Source: Baylisascaris procyonis
Lineage: Eukaryota; Nematoda; Chromadorea; Rhabditida; Ascarididae
Length of the DNA stretch: 64,000 nt
Assembly (NCBI GenBank): GCA_037389465.1
Contig: JAZARR010000214.1
Coordinates: forward strand, 5,456,001 to 5,520,000
Direction: 5' to 3'
Position 1 is the stretch's first letter. The number at the start of each line of letters is the position of its first letter. The notes under the pieces were generated by a model that saw nothing but the letters and a program-made list of their open reading frames with translations, made no database searches and was not told the DNA's origin. The translations under genes and the position numbers were made by a program. Below, in pieces: positions 1 through 14,300 of the stretch.

Positions 1-334
1 CCTTTGGATTCTTTTTGATTTTATTTTATCCTGAAAAGTGAAACATCCTATTTGGAAGAATTCATTGACCCTTTTTTACTTTAAAAAAAAATTTCAAAAT
101 TTTTGCGTCATTTCAAGATTTTATTTCTCTATAACAGCGAGGTAAGAATTCAAAAATATTCTATCTCATGATAGTATGGATGTTTTAGAAAGTTATAAGC
201 TTGATGATTTAATAATTGAGACCCTTTTTGCTTTGGTACTTTAAAAAAAATGAGGCATAGGTTTGATTTCTCGGATTTTTTTCTTTTTCCGAGTTGTTAT
301 AAATAATTGTGAATCGCAGATTTTTCTGACATAG
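1..334. other. AT-rich non-coding, probably intron of the PPP4R2-like gene
   Basis: No convincing exon is visible here. The stretch is T-rich with homopolymer runs and stops in all frames. Because the downstream gene begins in the middle of its conserved domain, this is most simply one of its introns; the earlier exons lie upstream of the window. Confidence 0.5.
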
Positions 335-2503
335 ACGTTAACATCGCGCTTCATCGAAAGGTGCAGATCTTTGTCTCATCGAGGGATAGACGGCCCTTGA
401 TCGTTGTTTAGCTGATATATGATAATATACTTTTAACAAGATCTTCGTTAATTTATATTCGAAAGTTTTTCATTTTTTATTCGATTTTCATTTTAATTTA
501 TATTCGAAAGTTAATTTATATTCATTTCTATAGGTTATGTGAGCTTCTCACAACTCCATCGCGTCACTATAAAAGAACCGATAAATATCTGAGAGCCCTC
601 GAAAAGAACATCAATGTCGTTACAACGGTCACCGAAAATGGAGAACGAATGAGTGGGGCGGAAGAAATATCGATGATAGAGGATGAACGACCACAAAGAA
701 TTGAGCAGAATTTCTTCCTTAAGGTTATTTTTTATTGAAAATAATTCGAATTTATTTTTTTTTTAGATCTATGGTTGTTCTATGGGTTCTTTATTGTTAT
801 GTTAGTATAGACTGTGGTATAGAATAGTTGGCTATATAAGAATTTATTCATGCAGATCAACAGTTTTGCATACTTGAAGTGTTCACATATCTGTTTGAAG
901 TAACACTTAATTCAGTTGCTTTTATCTTGTTTAATAATGCATAAATGGAGATTTTTCTCTCTTTTTTGATGTCAAATATTTTCCTAAGTGTTTAATATCT
1001 TCGTCTGTCGATTTTTTTTATATTTTCTTTTAGTATTTAGCACTAAAGTAAATTTTTATCGACTAAAATCGCAGTGATTAGAGACTTGTTTTGCATTATT
1101 TTTATTGTTTCATTGATAATATTGATCTTTATTAATGCTGTCTGATAATTTCAGAGGAGAGTCTTTTATGTCGAATTATTTGATGAATTTTGTTTCTAGG
1201 TGGATGAATGCGATTTTTCAATGGATACGAAAGCGAGTGGGGACCAGATAAAGATGGTAAGTCTTGGATCGGACTTTCGAAAATATGAATATTGCTTGAA
1301 GCTGGATGATCTTTGTTTGTTTGTTTTTTCATTTGTAAATAGCATCAACATTGCATTATTCGAGTTATGAAAGACAACAATATATGATCGGTTATTTTTT
1401 ATTTGAATATTATATTGAAGTCAATAATTTCTATTGAATATGGAGATTGAATATAAATTTAATTATGAGATTGCTGCATCAAATACCGATTGCCCGCTTA
1501 TGATTGCATATGTGGATTATAATATTATAATAATATAAATAAATTATATTATATTATTTGGATTATAAATGATAATAATATTGTGGATAATATTATAATA
1601 AATAAATAATATTATAATAATATAAATGTGGATTATAATATTAAAATTGAAATCTACAGCCCAATATGAGGGGGGAATCCTAGTGAAGCTGTAATTCTTT
1701 ATCCACTCATCTTGCCTCAGACATAGAACGGTTCCATGTGCTGTTGCTTTTCATATTTAGGGGTATATTGTTCTTTGTTTTTCTGCTCCTCTCGATCGTG
1801 AATGATACCATGAACTTCAGGAAAACGGATCGGCTCTGATCAAAAACGAAGAATCTGGTGTTGATGAAGCTACTCCAATGAACCTGTCGGCAGCTAAAAG
1901 GGCAGTTCGTGAATCAGCTCCGGAGCCAGTTAGGGTTGATTTTGTTTGTTTTGTGTAATTCTTGCACCATTAGTATTTGCTGCGGTTAAGGATCGTTGTG
2001 TAGTGTTGATCACGTTATTCAGTTCATCGGAGTGGTGAGTATAGAGTTTACGGTTAGGTCTAAAGCTCTTGAACATCATTTTGTCTGCGAAAGAGTCCTG
2101 GAGCTCATATTTGTTTAATATATACGCACCAAACTTCCGAAAGAGATGAATATAATTCAATCAGCGAGCAAAGATTTTTTTATGGTCTCTAGGTAATCGA
2201 TTTGGCTTTTATGTTATCAGTTGGGCTTAGGAGTATGTTGTTTGCGTTCAATTTGAATTTAATTTCGCATGCGAAATATAGAAAGCATTTGAATAGTTTA
2301 TTCAGAAAGAAGAGGAAATGGATATCGATGAAACCGAAAAAAATAATGAAGTAAAGATGGAATCGGAGGATATTAATAAAGAAGAGAGTGGCACAAATAT
2401 GGAGCCGAATGATATCGATAATCAGACGAACGAATCAAAGATGGAAGAGGCCGAAAAAGAAGAAAAAACATCCGAAACTCAGACAGTTATTATGGAGCAA
2501 TAA
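335..2503 (+). CDS. PPP4R2: PPP4R2-like protein phosphatase 4 regulatory subunit 2, 3' part of gene
   Basis: Exons read in phase: 335-360 (tentative), 534-723, 1200-1256, 1821-1928 (or to 1934) and 2306-2503, stop TAA. Exon 534-723 encodes LCELLTTPSRHYKRTDKYLR followed by ALEKNINVV, which matches the conserved PPP4R2 core (human: RLCELL..P.R.Y..TDKFLRGVEKNVMVV). As in the family, the rest is a low-complexity acidic tail rich in E, D, N and K, ending VIMEQ; the vertebrate protein ends in a similar MEQD. PPP4R2 binds the PP4 catalytic subunit, with PPP4R3, in a nuclear and centrosomal complex acting in DNA repair and microtubule organisation; that role is family knowledge. The N-terminal half is missing because it lies left of the window. 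The short first exon fits by phase (8 codons plus 2 nt completing the Arg before LCELL) but is weakly supported by itself. Identity is secure; the exact tail junction is not. Confidence 0.85.
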
Positions 2504-3759
2504 GATGGAGAAGGCCGGAAATAATGGTTGACTCTGTTTTTGGAATTGTGGGTTTATTTCGCGTCGTCATTGAAACTCTTATCGATAGAAAGCACCGATT
2601 CGTCGAGTCACCAATGATGGTAGCGAAATATGCACTATGCAATTGGTGGCAATTACAGTATCATGTTTGGATTACACCTGGGCTTATATCGTTAACGTTG
2701 GGATATCATTAGAAAACCTCATCTTTCCGTGAGCTACAATGTTGAATTTGCACACTGGTATAATATTGATCTATTTGTTTCTTTTTTTTTAAATATTTAT
2801 ATACGGTTTACTGTGAAAATGTGAATTTATTCATTCTGAATGTATACGTCGTCTTGTAATTTTTGTTTTAACTTTTTGTAGCGATCGTTCGAGAATTCAC
2901 TCTCTTTATGAGGTCATAAGGAGGGAGGAGGAAGGGAATCAAACCATAGTGATGATTTTTTGAGAGGCACCTCTCTAAGTTAAGTAAGTAAAAAAAAAAG
3001 ATCATTTCCTTACTCATAGAGAGAAGTTGCGATAAAAGAAATTTGTTCATTTTGTGAATTTTTTTTTTTTATTAATTATGCAGTTAAATTTTGATGATTT
3101 TGATGATCTAATTTAAAAGGGAGGGGGCCTTTAATTAAACATCGATAAAAGCACTCAATATTTATACATTACCATAATTTTATTCACAATTGAAATATCC
3201 AACTAATATAAAATTTTGAGGTTTTAAAAAAAAAAAAAACTTCAGAAATAATATAATATTTATTTCTTTTTAAATTAACAATTTGTCGATGTGTTTTTTA
3301 TATCGGCAATTAATTTCTTTCACTTCGATTTATTGCTGTGTGATTATTTTCCTTCTAATGTTATTGTTTCAATGCTATATTGTTTTTGTTTTTTTTCGCT
3401 CTTGTTGAAATTATATTAATTTTATCAATAATTTTATATTTGAATTCTTTTTTTTTCAAATTTCAATGTACAAATCAGGATACAAAAAAATAAAATCTCT
3501 AATTGCATAAAACGATGTGTATAGTCTCTTATAGTTGTTTTATTTATTTTGTTAGTTTTCATTACGAAATGGGAAACCTATAAGGTAGTTATATCGGGTA
3601 TGCATAGATCATCGTTGGCCGTATTGAGCGACTACGAGATCGTTGAAGGGGATTGATCGAAGAGTAGCCGAATAATTGAAAATGCATATTTTACATCCTT
3701 TGGAGTTTTGACTAAGAATTATTCAAATGATAGCTTTGAATAGTAGGACCGTACCACCA

Positions 3760-3787
3760 TTTACCCATTAACGGTGATGGGTAAAGT
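3760..3787. repeat. Inverted repeat, 9-bp arms
   Basis: Arms TTTACCCAT and ATGGGTAAA are exact reverse complements separated by about 8 nt. A small stem-loop could form in DNA or RNA. Its role is unknown. Confidence 0.6.
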
Positions 3788-5137
3788 GTGGCATACCCTC
3801 CGATTGCTTTATTGGCTAAATTGCCGTAGGGGATTTTTCCATTTAATCTTTTTTCTTTTTTTTGCAGAATAAAAAAATAAATTAAATAAAAATTTAAAAA
3901 AAATTAGCCTAAGTGTTAGCACATCGATGACAATAATACATCGAATCGAGATGAAAGAATATGTCAGAAATAAAATGTAAACGCAAAAAACATTAAATAA
4001 CAATGTTTCTATTTAAATATTTACATTTTTAATAAAATTTCATTCACTTAAAGAGGATTGCTTTGTTGTTTTTTTTTTTTTAAATTAAATCTGATATTAT
4101 TTGTGGTTTATTTTCTCTTTTTTTTTGAGACAGAGACACAGAGAGAGGGGAGGAGAGAGGAACTAACTGCGGAGATTGCATGCGCAAAAATTAGATTTGA
4201 GAGCAAATATTAAAAAAATAAGAAAAAAAAATTACGTAAAAACTCCTGATAAGGGTGGGGTTTATATAACGATATAGATTACTGTGGATCTGATGTTGAT
4301 TTTATTACTTACTGTGGAAATATTTGTTGAAATTGTTTATTCGATTGATGTTCGTATCAATATTTCGCCTCAGTGGAAATTAACCTTGTTTAGATTGGTT
4401 TCAAGTATTACTATTGTTTCAAAAACTGCGTTAAATTTGCATTTAAAAAAAATGGATTTTTGAAAATATTCAAATTCAAGGAAATATTTATGAACATAAG
4501 ATGTATATTCGACAACAAGAAATCACTAATCGATAGTTTTATGAACCCATATTATTTCAATTTGTGATAAAACAATTTGAAATGAATTTAAATACAAACA
4601 ATCACTTATCAATATATATTTTTCATGAATAAAAGTTTAGTTGAACGAATTGATGTCGGCATTATTGATAAGCGATACACAAATGAATTTATTGTTGTTT
4701 GATGCTGCATTGAATGGCTCATTGATGAGAGCTTTTTTTTCGGTTGGATTTTTTCTTCTTTTTTTACTGTAAAAATATTCTCTCTACTCGCTCATCGCAA
4801 ATAGCAAAAGGCGCATTTGTCCGGGAAGCTTGTTTTGCTGTTTGATTCATAACTAATAGCAGTGCGGAACGACAACAACGATGTGGCGCACTTGTCTGGA
4901 GCGCATTCAGTGGAGGCGCAATTGTTGTATCGTCTCTAATATACGTTTACTGGTAATTTTCAATTTTCTCGTTTAGCTGGAAATTTCAACAATTAGCACG
5001 TTGTTTGGACTATTGTGGCCAATAATCCTCTTCCTTTCGTCGGTCCGGAAGTCCCGGTTATTTAGTAACCGATTTACGCAATCAAGATGAAACACATAAA
5101 ATACCCAACAACATTCCCACTTCCACCAATCCCCACG

Positions 5138-5149
5138 GTGGGTACCCAC
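5138..5149. repeat. 12-bp perfect palindrome GTGGGTACCCAC
   Basis: GTGGGTACCCAC reads the same on both strands. It is flanked by CCCAC on the left and GTGGG on the right, so a longer imperfect hairpin can also form. It lies about 2.1 kb upstream of the IPO7 start, so a dimeric protein-binding site is possible but unproven. Confidence 0.6.
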
Positions 5150-6119
5150 TATCGTGGGCAACTCGGCCTTCCCATAGGTAAATTAGGAGTGCCCAGTCGG
5201 CGAGGTTTTCGCCGGAACAAGAACAATCATGTTAAAGCAGAATTCAACATTTCACTTGTCAACGATAAGCTAAAAACGGTCTCATCTGCGGTCGGTATTT
5301 TCCACTCAGAATATTGCACAAATATTGCAGCGATATATTTTAATATCATTGTGAAGGCCTCTTACTTCATCGTTGTTTTGAAGTCAGTTTTGATTAAGGT
5401 TTTATTTCTTTTAGAGCACGCTTAATTGGCATATTTTCTTGGCCAAATGTAAACCTTTATAAGTATTGTTTCGATTTCAAGTAGTCATTACCCCCTACAT
5501 ACCAGAGGAGGCCTACGTTTATACTGCTTATGAATTCCTTATTTTTTTTATTTAATGCATTAGCGGATTACCCATTTATAAAGCGATGCATCATTTCAGC
5601 ATCTAATAAAACTTCGTCAAGTTTTTTTATCTTGTTTTATATTTTATTTATTTTTTTTAATATATCATATATCCCATAATTCGTTGGGATTATTGGATAT
5701 CCTCTCACCGCTAGGATTTGCTATCGTTTGTTCATGTTGTTGTTTTATTGCATCATCGTAGAAGTCGATATTTTAACGTAGTAAAGCCGATGGTGATTTT
5801 ATTTTTTAATTTTATTTTTATTTTTTATTTTTTTTATATTTCACCTTAATTACGTCTTTTTTTTTTATTATAAGCATTTAGTATAAACTATGAGAATGTA
5901 ATAAACCCAGCTTGAACGTTCATCATACTAGCTACTCTCATAAGTTTCTTGTGAATCGCAAAATCGCAACGCATTCAAAACTCAATTCATCAGACAACCT
6001 TTACAAATCTTCGAACCAATCATTTTACTGGTGATATCCTTGTCTGCTTATATGTATGTATGTGTCTGTTTGTTGGCTAGTTTCAAGTTGGCAATTATCC
6101 AACGCAATTTATTGAAACG

Positions 6120-6120
<1 letters not shown>

Positions 6121-6211
<91 letters not shown>
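6121..6211. repeat. (TA)n microsatellite, about 45 units
   Basis: Uninterrupted TA dinucleotide run. Translating through it gives a meaningless (YI)n peptide, which should not be annotated as protein. Confidence 0.97.
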
Positions 6212-6215
<4 letters not shown>

Positions 6216-6446
6216 TAATGATTTTTTTTTATTATTTTTAAAATTTCACAATATCACTTAATATTTTTCAATATTATTGTATCATTTTCCGCAGCACTTA
6301 TAAAAATTTTGATGACGCAAAAAAAAATTTGCATACATTCTACGTATCGGTTGGTTTTATTATTTTGCACCGATTTCCTCAACGAAAGATGGATTTTCTT
6401 TAAGAGATTATTCAAACAAAAAAAAACCCAACCATATTTATCATTT

Positions 6447-6552
6447 AGTGGTAATTTATGAAAGTGGTCGGTCAGTCGGGTGGGCAGACAAGGGCTTGGT
6501 GGTAATTTATGGAAGCGGTTGGTCACTTGAGTTGGGAGACAAGTTCTAGCCC
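6447..6552. repeat. 51-bp imperfect tandem duplication
   Basis: Two adjacent copies begin with GGTGGTAATTTATG-like sequence at about 6447 and 6498, and each continues through a GGTCAxTxxGxxGGGxxGACAAG segment. Several substitutions separate the copies. It lies upstream of IPO7 in non-coding DNA. Confidence 0.75.
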
Positions 6553-7263
6553 TTCCTACATGATTTTCCACTTATTTCTTGATTCGATCATCGATAAATT
6601 GATACCTGATCGGCTGCAGAATGCGTTCGGTCTTAGCGCCTTTAAATGCCTTTCCAATTGTATACACGGTGACTACCATATCCCTTATCTTTGACTTCAG
6701 TGTTTCCAGTGATGAAACTACTTGATAGACGAGTACATATACGGATGCGCAGATGCGTCGTCATCGTTGTATTGCATTTTGCAAATTTACGTATAAAGTG
6801 CTGAAATAGCTATGTTCGTGGTGATAATAAAATCTACTGTATACGTAACCTCAGATATAAACCCAGGGATTATATAAGTGACGATATACTGTCGAAACAC
6901 CCATCTTCCAATAACAGTGAAATTTACTGCAAAAATATGCGTCATCATTGGCAAGATTTTAAAAAAATCTTTTTTTTTTCTGCATGCGTTTACATCACAG
7001 ACGCTATTCGCATTCATTCAGCGCTTATCTCATTCGTTTATCGTCTATCCATATTACATAAAAAAATTCTTTTATTTCATTACTTTTTTATCTCTATTTC
7101 TCTTCGTATACTATAGAAACTTATTTCTCGTGAAAAATTCAAATTTCAACATTTATTGACGCTAATTTGCATACGCATTTAAAGTTGAAATTATTCTCAG
7201 TTGGGCTAAGCATACCGCCGTAAAAAGGACGGTAATTGTTGGCTGATGAGTGGGACTATAAGC

Positions 7264-9243
7264 ATGGAACGTGATGGAGTCGTTCGTGCCCTTCAGGCCA
7301 CTACTTCGTCGACTAATCAAAAAGAGGCCACCGTCTATCTCGATCATGTAAATTTTTTTTACTCATTTTTCTTTGCGAAGATTTTCTATTAAGCGCATTC
7401 ATTTCGCCTTTTCTATCAACGTTTTTTTGATTTAAATAATATTGCGAACGTATGGATGTAAAAGGTTCAGTTGCAAAAAGCGCTCATTAGGCCAGCTTGG
7501 CTGGTAAGTGCTTCTTCTTTTTTTTTCTTACCCCCTCCCCTCCCGTACTCCCCCACCCCCTCTCAGCCTCTGCGCTGCAGAATAATTAGGTCAAGGTGTT
7601 CGATACTCGAGGATAAAGGAAAGAGGAGGGGGGAGAGGGGTGAAAAGGCGGAATGAATGGCGGAGATTATATTGTTTTTCCCTCTCACTTTCATAAGCGT
7701 GATCTTGTCGCTTCAGTTTATGCTATACAATAACCTCTTACTTACATGAGAGTCGGGCAATTTCGACGTTCATCACTGATATTTAAAAAAAAAAAAAATT
7801 ATTTACATATCATTATCAATGGTGCTTTTTCTGTACGTCCATATTCAAGTTTTGAGCTTTAACGTTATTTCGAGGATTTAGTTAATTGCAAACTATGAAT
7901 GTTGAGACCTACTAGACAGGAAGAATAGGAAAAAGATTATAGCCTGCGGCAATTTTTAAATTCTGCTGGAAAATTTTTTATCATGGAGTAATGAGCGTTG
8001 GATTTTTGAGAGTTTTTAAACTATGTGACATAGAGAAATATATGAAATAATTGCAATTAAACAATACTTGGTTCATTGGAGAAACTTGCATTTATGTGAA
8101 GTTTTTTGAGAGTATTTTAAGTGTAAATTGAATTTACAGGCAACGAAATTGATGGGATTTGCGCCTCTTCTATTGCAAATTATTATGGACGAGAGTGTGG
8201 ATTGCTCTGCTCGACAAGCTGCTGTTATATATCTGAAAAACGTCATTAATAGGTTTTTCCTCATATTCATTGCCTCTTTTTATAAATGAAAATTTAAATT
8301 AAGAAAACTATTAAGAAGTGAAGGTGTTAAAGCTTGAAACTTTGCAAGGTTTTATATCTCTAGAATCTTCATCTAGAAACGTAACCTATTTTTCAACTTC
8401 TTCAAATTTAGTTGGCCTCTGACGAATTGAAATATTGCATTTAGCTCAGTTGAATTTGTGATTTAAGAATGCCTTAAAGCATTTCGGCCCTTTGAAACAC
8501 TTTAATTTTCCCTTTAATTTAGTACCTCAATTCCCTTCTGCTTTCGAAATCCAACCGCCTTTTCATGTTTTAATTTAAGTAACAGGTGCGATGCACTCAC
8601 TCTATAGACTTATCATTTTACATAATAGCAGCTTATTGACGGTTGTTAATGTGGGCCTCAATAATCGGTAGTTTGGCGTGATTTCTTGGTTCTTTCTAAC
8701 AGTTCTTCACTACAGATTCGATTAGACTCCCTATCTGAAGCAGGAGGTAATGTGAACTTTCACCTCATATATTCCCTTTACCCCCTTCATTTCCTTCCCT
8801 TCGGTAAGGATTTAGCCACGATAGTTTTGCTGCTGAGGTTCACAGTCCTACGTGAATTTTTCGAGCAGATGTGCACTTCTATAAAGGACAAATAAAAGCA
8901 GTAAGCAATTTAAGGAGTTGGGCGTTAGACGAAGAGGAGAAGGCATCGGGCACGTTCGTACTTCCGGAGCAGGATAAGCATATTATTCGTGAGCATATCA
9001 TAGATGCGATCGTGGCATCTCCTGAAGCGATAAGGTTACGTTTCATCTTTGTTTTGCTAGTGATGAGGAGTGTTCACGATTTTTCAATAAACTGATTTTA
9101 ATATTCCTTTGTGTAATGAAACTTTTCTGATGGTTTTAGGTTTTAGAAATTTGTAAACTTTATGTAAAAATTTTCAATAAACTTTTGTAAACTTTTAGGT
9201 TTAGATTTTAGAAAAATTCTAACATTCCAGATTATTTAAGCGT

Positions 9244-9300
<57 letters not shown>

Positions 9301-11327
9301 TTATATGTGTATACAGGTTTGTAATGCTCATTTATTGCTTTAGGTTATTTATTTATTTATTTGTTCGTTCATTTATTTATTTGTTTATTTAAATCATGTC
9401 AGCCTTGAATTGGTAACCAAATTTGTTTCATGTTGTTGATTCAATTGTCTTTATAGTTCTTAAGAACCCCTTTTTTTATGCCAATGTTCATTTTTTCGAA
9501 TAGGAAATATTGTTGCTGAATGCCTCGTCTCGAGGTTACCCTTCGTAATTCCCGTACCCATGGGCGCAGACATTTCAGGATCATTGTTCATGTTTGTTTT
9601 ATTGGAGTCAAAAGAACAGATATTAAGTGGTGCTGGTTGTTATTGAATTATTTATCTTTGAGGATTTTATTCGTATTTATTGGGAAGTTTACTGCAAAAA
9701 AAAATATTCCACACTTGTAACATTTTTGTGCAGTTTGTTTCAGTATAAATTTCAGCTAACATATTTAAGTGAATGAGGGAGTATATTGTTTTCTTTGTTT
9801 ATTTAGCCATTATTAAATAATTAAATATTATTAAATTATGTTTTCAGAGTGCAATTGTGCACAGCAGTTGGCACAATTATGCGACATGATTTCCCAAAAG
9901 AATGGCCTCATTTGCCACAAAAGGTGACAACGTTATTGCATTCGGTTGATGGACCCTCATGGCTAGGAGCACTCCTCGTTGTACGACGACTGGTCAAACT
10001 ATATGAGTAAGCAATCGATATTTTAGGGAACAATAGCAAGCGGCAACTCGATTTCATGTTTTTTTATTCAGTCAACGTTTATTAAGAATGGAAAGAGATG
10101 CATTCGTTTTTGAGGTGATATAATTTTTGGGGATCTGCGAGGTTGACCACACTGAGTGACCGAACAGCGATTAGTGAGATCTGCCGTTCGATGCATTTCA
10201 ACGTTGCGAATGCCTCATAGGGATAGTTTTGAAACTTAGTTGGTTTCCTTGAATCACATGGCATGATGATGTCATGTTATTCTTTGCTCGGGTGGTCTTT
10301 TTTTTTAAATAAATTGGTGTTTTTAGACGGTGTGGTTTGAAATTCGTATGACAGAAGAGTCTCACAGAGTGAACTAATTTTCCCAAAATTTATGGTCTAT
10401 TTGCTTGTCATTTGACGAAATTTTTTACACGTATAATGATTTATCATCAAGAATAGTTTCGCTGAATTGGGTCTCATAGATCATTGTTTAGGAAGTAGTG
10501 CACTAGTCGAGGTTAATTTTTAAATGCCTTTAACAAGTTTGCCTTGTAAAACCTTATGATGGTAACGTTTACTCTGCGCTAGATGATGCATATCTTTCTC
10601 TTTGATAGTCTCAAATTAGAAATTATTGAAGCTAGGGTTATTAAATTTGATAGGTGTGAGTTGTACATATTAAATTTTGCGTTGGTCTGTGGACTTTGAT
10701 TTTGGAAGAGTTATTGGTATTTAAGTGGTGCTAAAATGCTTTCTATGGTATGGAAATATTCATGTGATGGACTAATTGAACAAAAATATATAGAAATATG
10801 TGCAGCTAAAATATATAAATTAAAAAATAGATGATTCAGAAAATTGGCTAATGAGGTGGAAGGAATGTTAATGCACATCATGCCATCCGGCTGCTCAGCG
10901 CGGTTCTTCACTTGCTGCATATTTAGGACACCGTACGCAGCGGTTTGATCGTAGAGAGCTCTTAATTTTTTGCAGATATCGTCGCGTTAGAGAGAAGAAA
11001 CCATTAGTGGAGACGATGAGTGTCCTTCTACCAATGTTGCTTGATCGTTTAGTCACATTAATGGCCGATACGTCACAAGAATCGTGTCTATTGCAGAAAA
11101 TTATTCTCAAGATTTTCTATGGTCTTGTTCAGGTTGGGATGGTTTTTTTGTTTCTTTTTCCCGTTTTGCATAACTTGAGAGGAAACAGGAAGATGCTTTG
11201 AAACCGGAAAACATTGTTTTTTTGCTTGAGAAATTATCCATTATGGGAACAAAAATTCTGCAGTAATTACAGATCTTTTTACTTATTCTACGACCTCATT
11301 CCGCAACTTGGCGATACTGTGATTAGA

Positions 11328-11396
<69 letters not shown>

Positions 11397-14300
11397 AATA
11401 TTGCATAGTTGTCATGTTCACTTCACTTTGAACACCAACCATAGACCTTCCCACTTTTAGATAATATCAGCAAAGGGTTCTCTTTACTTGCTTTATAATA
11501 AGCGGAAAGAGATTTTTAAATGAAACATTTTTGACTATTAGTTTTGCATAAATAATGATTTTCAGTTTTCACTGAATATGGAAATGCTTGATATGAATGC
11601 TTTGGGACAATGGTTGGAGCAGTTACGAATCGTCATCGAGAGACCAGTACCTCCGGAAGTGAATGCCGTTGAAGAGGATGATCGTCAAAGAACTGTATGG
11701 TGGAAATGCAAGAAATGGGCAAGTGCAACCACACAACGTATATTCGAGAGGTATGACTTGCGTTGTGATCCGTGTGCAAATTATACGAAAACACTCGTCT
11801 ATATTTCATACCTTCACTTTTTTTTTCATGGCTTTCGGTCATCTAGGTGTATAAAGGAAATTCTTTTATGCATCTAGACGACGCTTTCCTATTTCTTCTT
11901 CAATATTTGCTTTTGATTCGATGTCTAATCAGTCATACTAAAAGTACTCGGTGTTTATATAGTTTTATCACTGCTGGTTTAAAGCATTTCTCTTCATAAT
12001 CACCAAAGCGATTATTGTTTATTGATTGGGGTAATATTTATAGATATGGTTCACCAGGTCAAGTGGAAAGTGACTATACACAATTTGCCGAAAAGTATAT
12101 GGCACATTTTGCGGTACCCACAGTGAACACATGTCTTGGAGTGTTGGATCGATATCGCAATGGTGAATACGTCTCTCCTAGGGTGCTACACTCTATCCTA
12201 CAATATGTTAGTACCGCCGTTTCGCAGTCACATACCTGGAAAGTTATTAAGCCACATTGTCAGGTGAGTCAATTATTGATTACATTTACGGTCGGTTTAT
12301 GATTTGGCGGGGTAACCCGAAGGGGAGTTGGAGTGGATTTGATCAGGGAGAGGGGGATGATGAAAGGGAAACAGGCGGAAATTCTGGGATGGCTTCCCAT
12401 TGGGGGGGAGGGTGTTGTCACTACATTTGACTGTAGCATATGTTTCTTCTAATGTTATATGTGATTTCCCGTGATATTGTTATGAAAGTGTAATCAAAAC
12501 CAGCACTTATGTAGAGATATGAGGCTTATCAATTAAAAATAAGAAACAATCTGTTTCAGCCAAGCTATTATTTGCAGAGGTTATTTTACAAACGTTTATT
12601 ATAGCGCTCTAATATCTTAAGTTAAGAGTTGAAAATTGCAGCTCGAAGGCAAATATTTTTGCGGGATAAAGTGCTGATTTTTTTTTGGGGGGGGGGGGGG
12701 TAAGTTCCATCAATCAGCGATTTACCTAAGCGACTCCATGGAGAGGATATGTGATCGGAAAGCCGATCCCAACAGAAAATTCGAAGATACTTCATGTGAA
12801 CAGTACTGTTAGAGAATGAAGTTTTTGTAATATTTTAGAGCTTTTAAATTTGATCTACTGCATTGTAGAGCATTGTGTTGATCTACTTCTTTATGCATTG
12901 TTTTGAAGATTTCAGGAGATTGTACAAACGATCATTTTCCCATTGATGAAACACACCGATGAAGATGAAGAACTTTGGAATGATTCACCTGAAGATTATG
13001 TCCGCTTGAAATACGGTGGGTAATATTGGGAAAAATAATTCACTTTCATCTTTATATTATATGCTGGCGATGAATGCTGAAGTTCTCTTATGTAGAACCA
13101 TAAATGTTATCGCAAATAATACCTTTGATCTCTATCAAATGCTTGCAAAAATCAGCTTTTTCTGGCTTGATCTGATTTTCAGTGTGCATGTGCCCAATGG
13201 AATAGGAGTACTTCCTTTTTTTCTGCCTCAACTTCATGCTGTCTTTAATTCATTTGTCTTCACATCCCTCATCTTGCAACATGCAAATATGCCACCATAA
13301 AAGTATTGATAACAAGTCATTGCATCTCAGAAAACATATCATCCACCAAGTTTATTACTACCTTCTTTTGCAAATGAATCTATAGTTTATATTTTTACTT
13401 AATATTTATGCAGTATTATTGTTTATAGTAGATCTGCTTGTTTACTACCTGTAATATGCCATCACTGATCTTTAGATCAGCAACATTCAACGAACTTTCA
13501 TTTATAGATCTCTATGATGAGTTGCATAATCCGTCGGTAGCCGCAGTAGCGGTATTAGCTAGTGCGGCAAAGCGTAAGGACGTATTGCAACCGATCCTTC
13601 AGTTTGTTTTGGCCATCCTCAACTCTCCGGATGCGGATGCTAGGGATCAAGATGGCGCATTACGTCTCATTGGTGAACTATCTAGCGCGCTGATCAAAAA
13701 TAAGGTTTGTTACATTCTCTTTTATTGATCGTTATTGTATGAAAATATTTTGTGCCGTTTTTCTCGTTAAATCATTTTTTTTTTCGTTTTGTCATTTTTG
13801 CTTCCTTCCAAACATTGAATGCAAAATGTTGAGTGGAAATGTGGAGGAAGGGAGAACAGGAAAAAGGAACATGAAATTTTTGGTCTTTCCTGCACTAATT
13901 TTGCGGGCATCATTGAATAACGCCGTTAAAGGATGCTTTTATTTGCTTTAGTACTGTATTGCGTATCTAGGCTATAGCTTCTTCGTTTATAAAAATCGTC
14001 CAGAAGATCCAGTGCTATCATTCGTTATCACTGTTTGTGGAAGAGCTGCGGATAATGGCGAGGGTCCGAACTCGGGTATTTTATTTTGTTGATGAGAGCT
14101 CTTATTTGTTACTCTAATCAACCGATTGCAGTTGTTAAAAAATTGGATTGAACCAAGATTTAATTGTGCTAGCTGTCACTTATCTCCCCAAGGCATTGAT
14201 GGTAAATTAGATTTTCGTATGGAGATGTTTTCTTTTAATTGAACTTCCTTTAACATTAAGTGAAGTAAGTGTGCGTTGAGATATCTCGATCAAAAGTAAT

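Larger units (their letters stand above)
2504..7263. other. Intergenic region between PPP4R2-like gene and IPO7
   Basis: About 4.8 kb with no gene I can support. It must hold the 3' UTR of the left gene and the promoter and 5' UTR of IPO7. Open frames here of 60-112 codons have low-complexity or stop-limited translations and no splice context. It contains a 9-bp hairpin near 3760, a 12-bp palindrome at 5138, a (TA)n tract at 6121 and a 51-bp duplication at 6447, listed separately. A less AT-biased stretch around 4800-5220 could be regulatory, but nothing specific identifies it. Confidence 0.6.

Noticed and set aside
1500..1640. Possible structured AT-rich element
   Set aside because: It is simple (TAA/ATA)-type low-complexity sequence inside an intron of the PPP4R2-like gene.
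2524..2712. 62-codon frame directly after the PPP4R2-like stop
   Set aside because: It lies in the presumed 3' UTR and has no acceptor or homology.
6031..6261. Tyr-Ile repeat protein
   Set aside because: It is a translation of the (TA)n microsatellite. The same applies at 11214-11408 and 61846-62151.
6254..6571. 105-codon minus-strand open frame with repeated CLPT..T..FHKLP
   Set aside because: The apparent peptide repeat is the 51-bp DNA duplication at 6447-6552; there is no splice or start context.
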